Source of the DNA: Adiantum capillus-veneris
Taxonomy: Eukaryota; Streptophyta; Polypodiopsida; Polypodiales; Pteridaceae
Direction: 5' to 3'
Length of the DNA stretch: 30,500 bases
Assembly (NCBI GenBank): GCA_014529385.2
Contig: CM043969.1
Span: 21,048,946-21,079,445, forward strand
Position numbers and translations under genes: made by a program. The first letter of the stretch is position 1. Each line of letters starts with the position of its first letter. Below are positions 30,379 to 30,500 of this stretch, in pieces. The notes under the pieces were generated by a model. That model was not told the origin of the DNA and searched no databases. It saw nothing but the letters and a program-made list of their open reading frames with translations.

Positions 30379-30500
30379 ATTTGAAGCAAGGCTCAACTAT
30401 GTGACACTCTCCTCCCTCACCTTCCCCCAAGGTGGCAACATATGCAAACATTCTCTATGCATTGACAGATAGTGCCAAGTATATTTTTAAATGCTTCATT

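Overview
This window looks like intergenic DNA from a large, repeat-rich land-plant nuclear genome. The evidence is one intact spliced plant gene of the trichome birefringence-like (TBL) O-acetyltransferase family, Ty1/copia retrotransposons in several stages of decay, Helitron-type ends, and many long CT/GA and AC microsatellites. A fern or another seed-free vascular plant is my guess from this texture; the sequence does not prove it.

Layout. 1-3350: eroded DNA with a fossil copia reverse transcriptase on the + strand, a poly-C tract and a 55-bp tandem repeat. 3354-4967 (-): the TBL gene, three exons, 457 codons, with GA tracts upstream. 5700-5810: a tRNA-derived, SINE-like segment. 6598-10237: an LTR element without gag or pol, on the - strand, with ~0.4-kb LTRs and an initiator-Met tRNA primer site. 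10466-11087 (-): four exon-like pieces of a truncated gene. 11088-19184 (-): one decayed copia element (gag, protease, integrase, RT, RNase H) split by ~3.6 kb of inserted DNA at 14212-17816.

Inside that insertion are two ~0.8-kb direct repeats, each beginning TGTTG and ending CAACA. They flank about 1 kb that holds a primer-site candidate and an intact 249-codon acidic ORF with no resemblance I can see to gag or pol. This is the most interesting object here: apparently a compact non-autonomous LTR element carrying its own unrecognised protein.

19500-23000 is AT-rich and holds a Helitron 3' end and diverged tandem repeats. 23000-26600 is dominated by compound (CT)n(AC)n tracts, a ~110-bp tandem array and a GC-richer low-complexity segment. 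27220-28020 has extreme T-rich and A-rich blocks. 28312-29460 is a decaying ORF with an in-frame 201-bp duplication. A second Helitron 3' end lies at 30348. Apart from the TBL enzyme, I see no host pathway; the rest is mostly nested mobile DNA and simple repeats.
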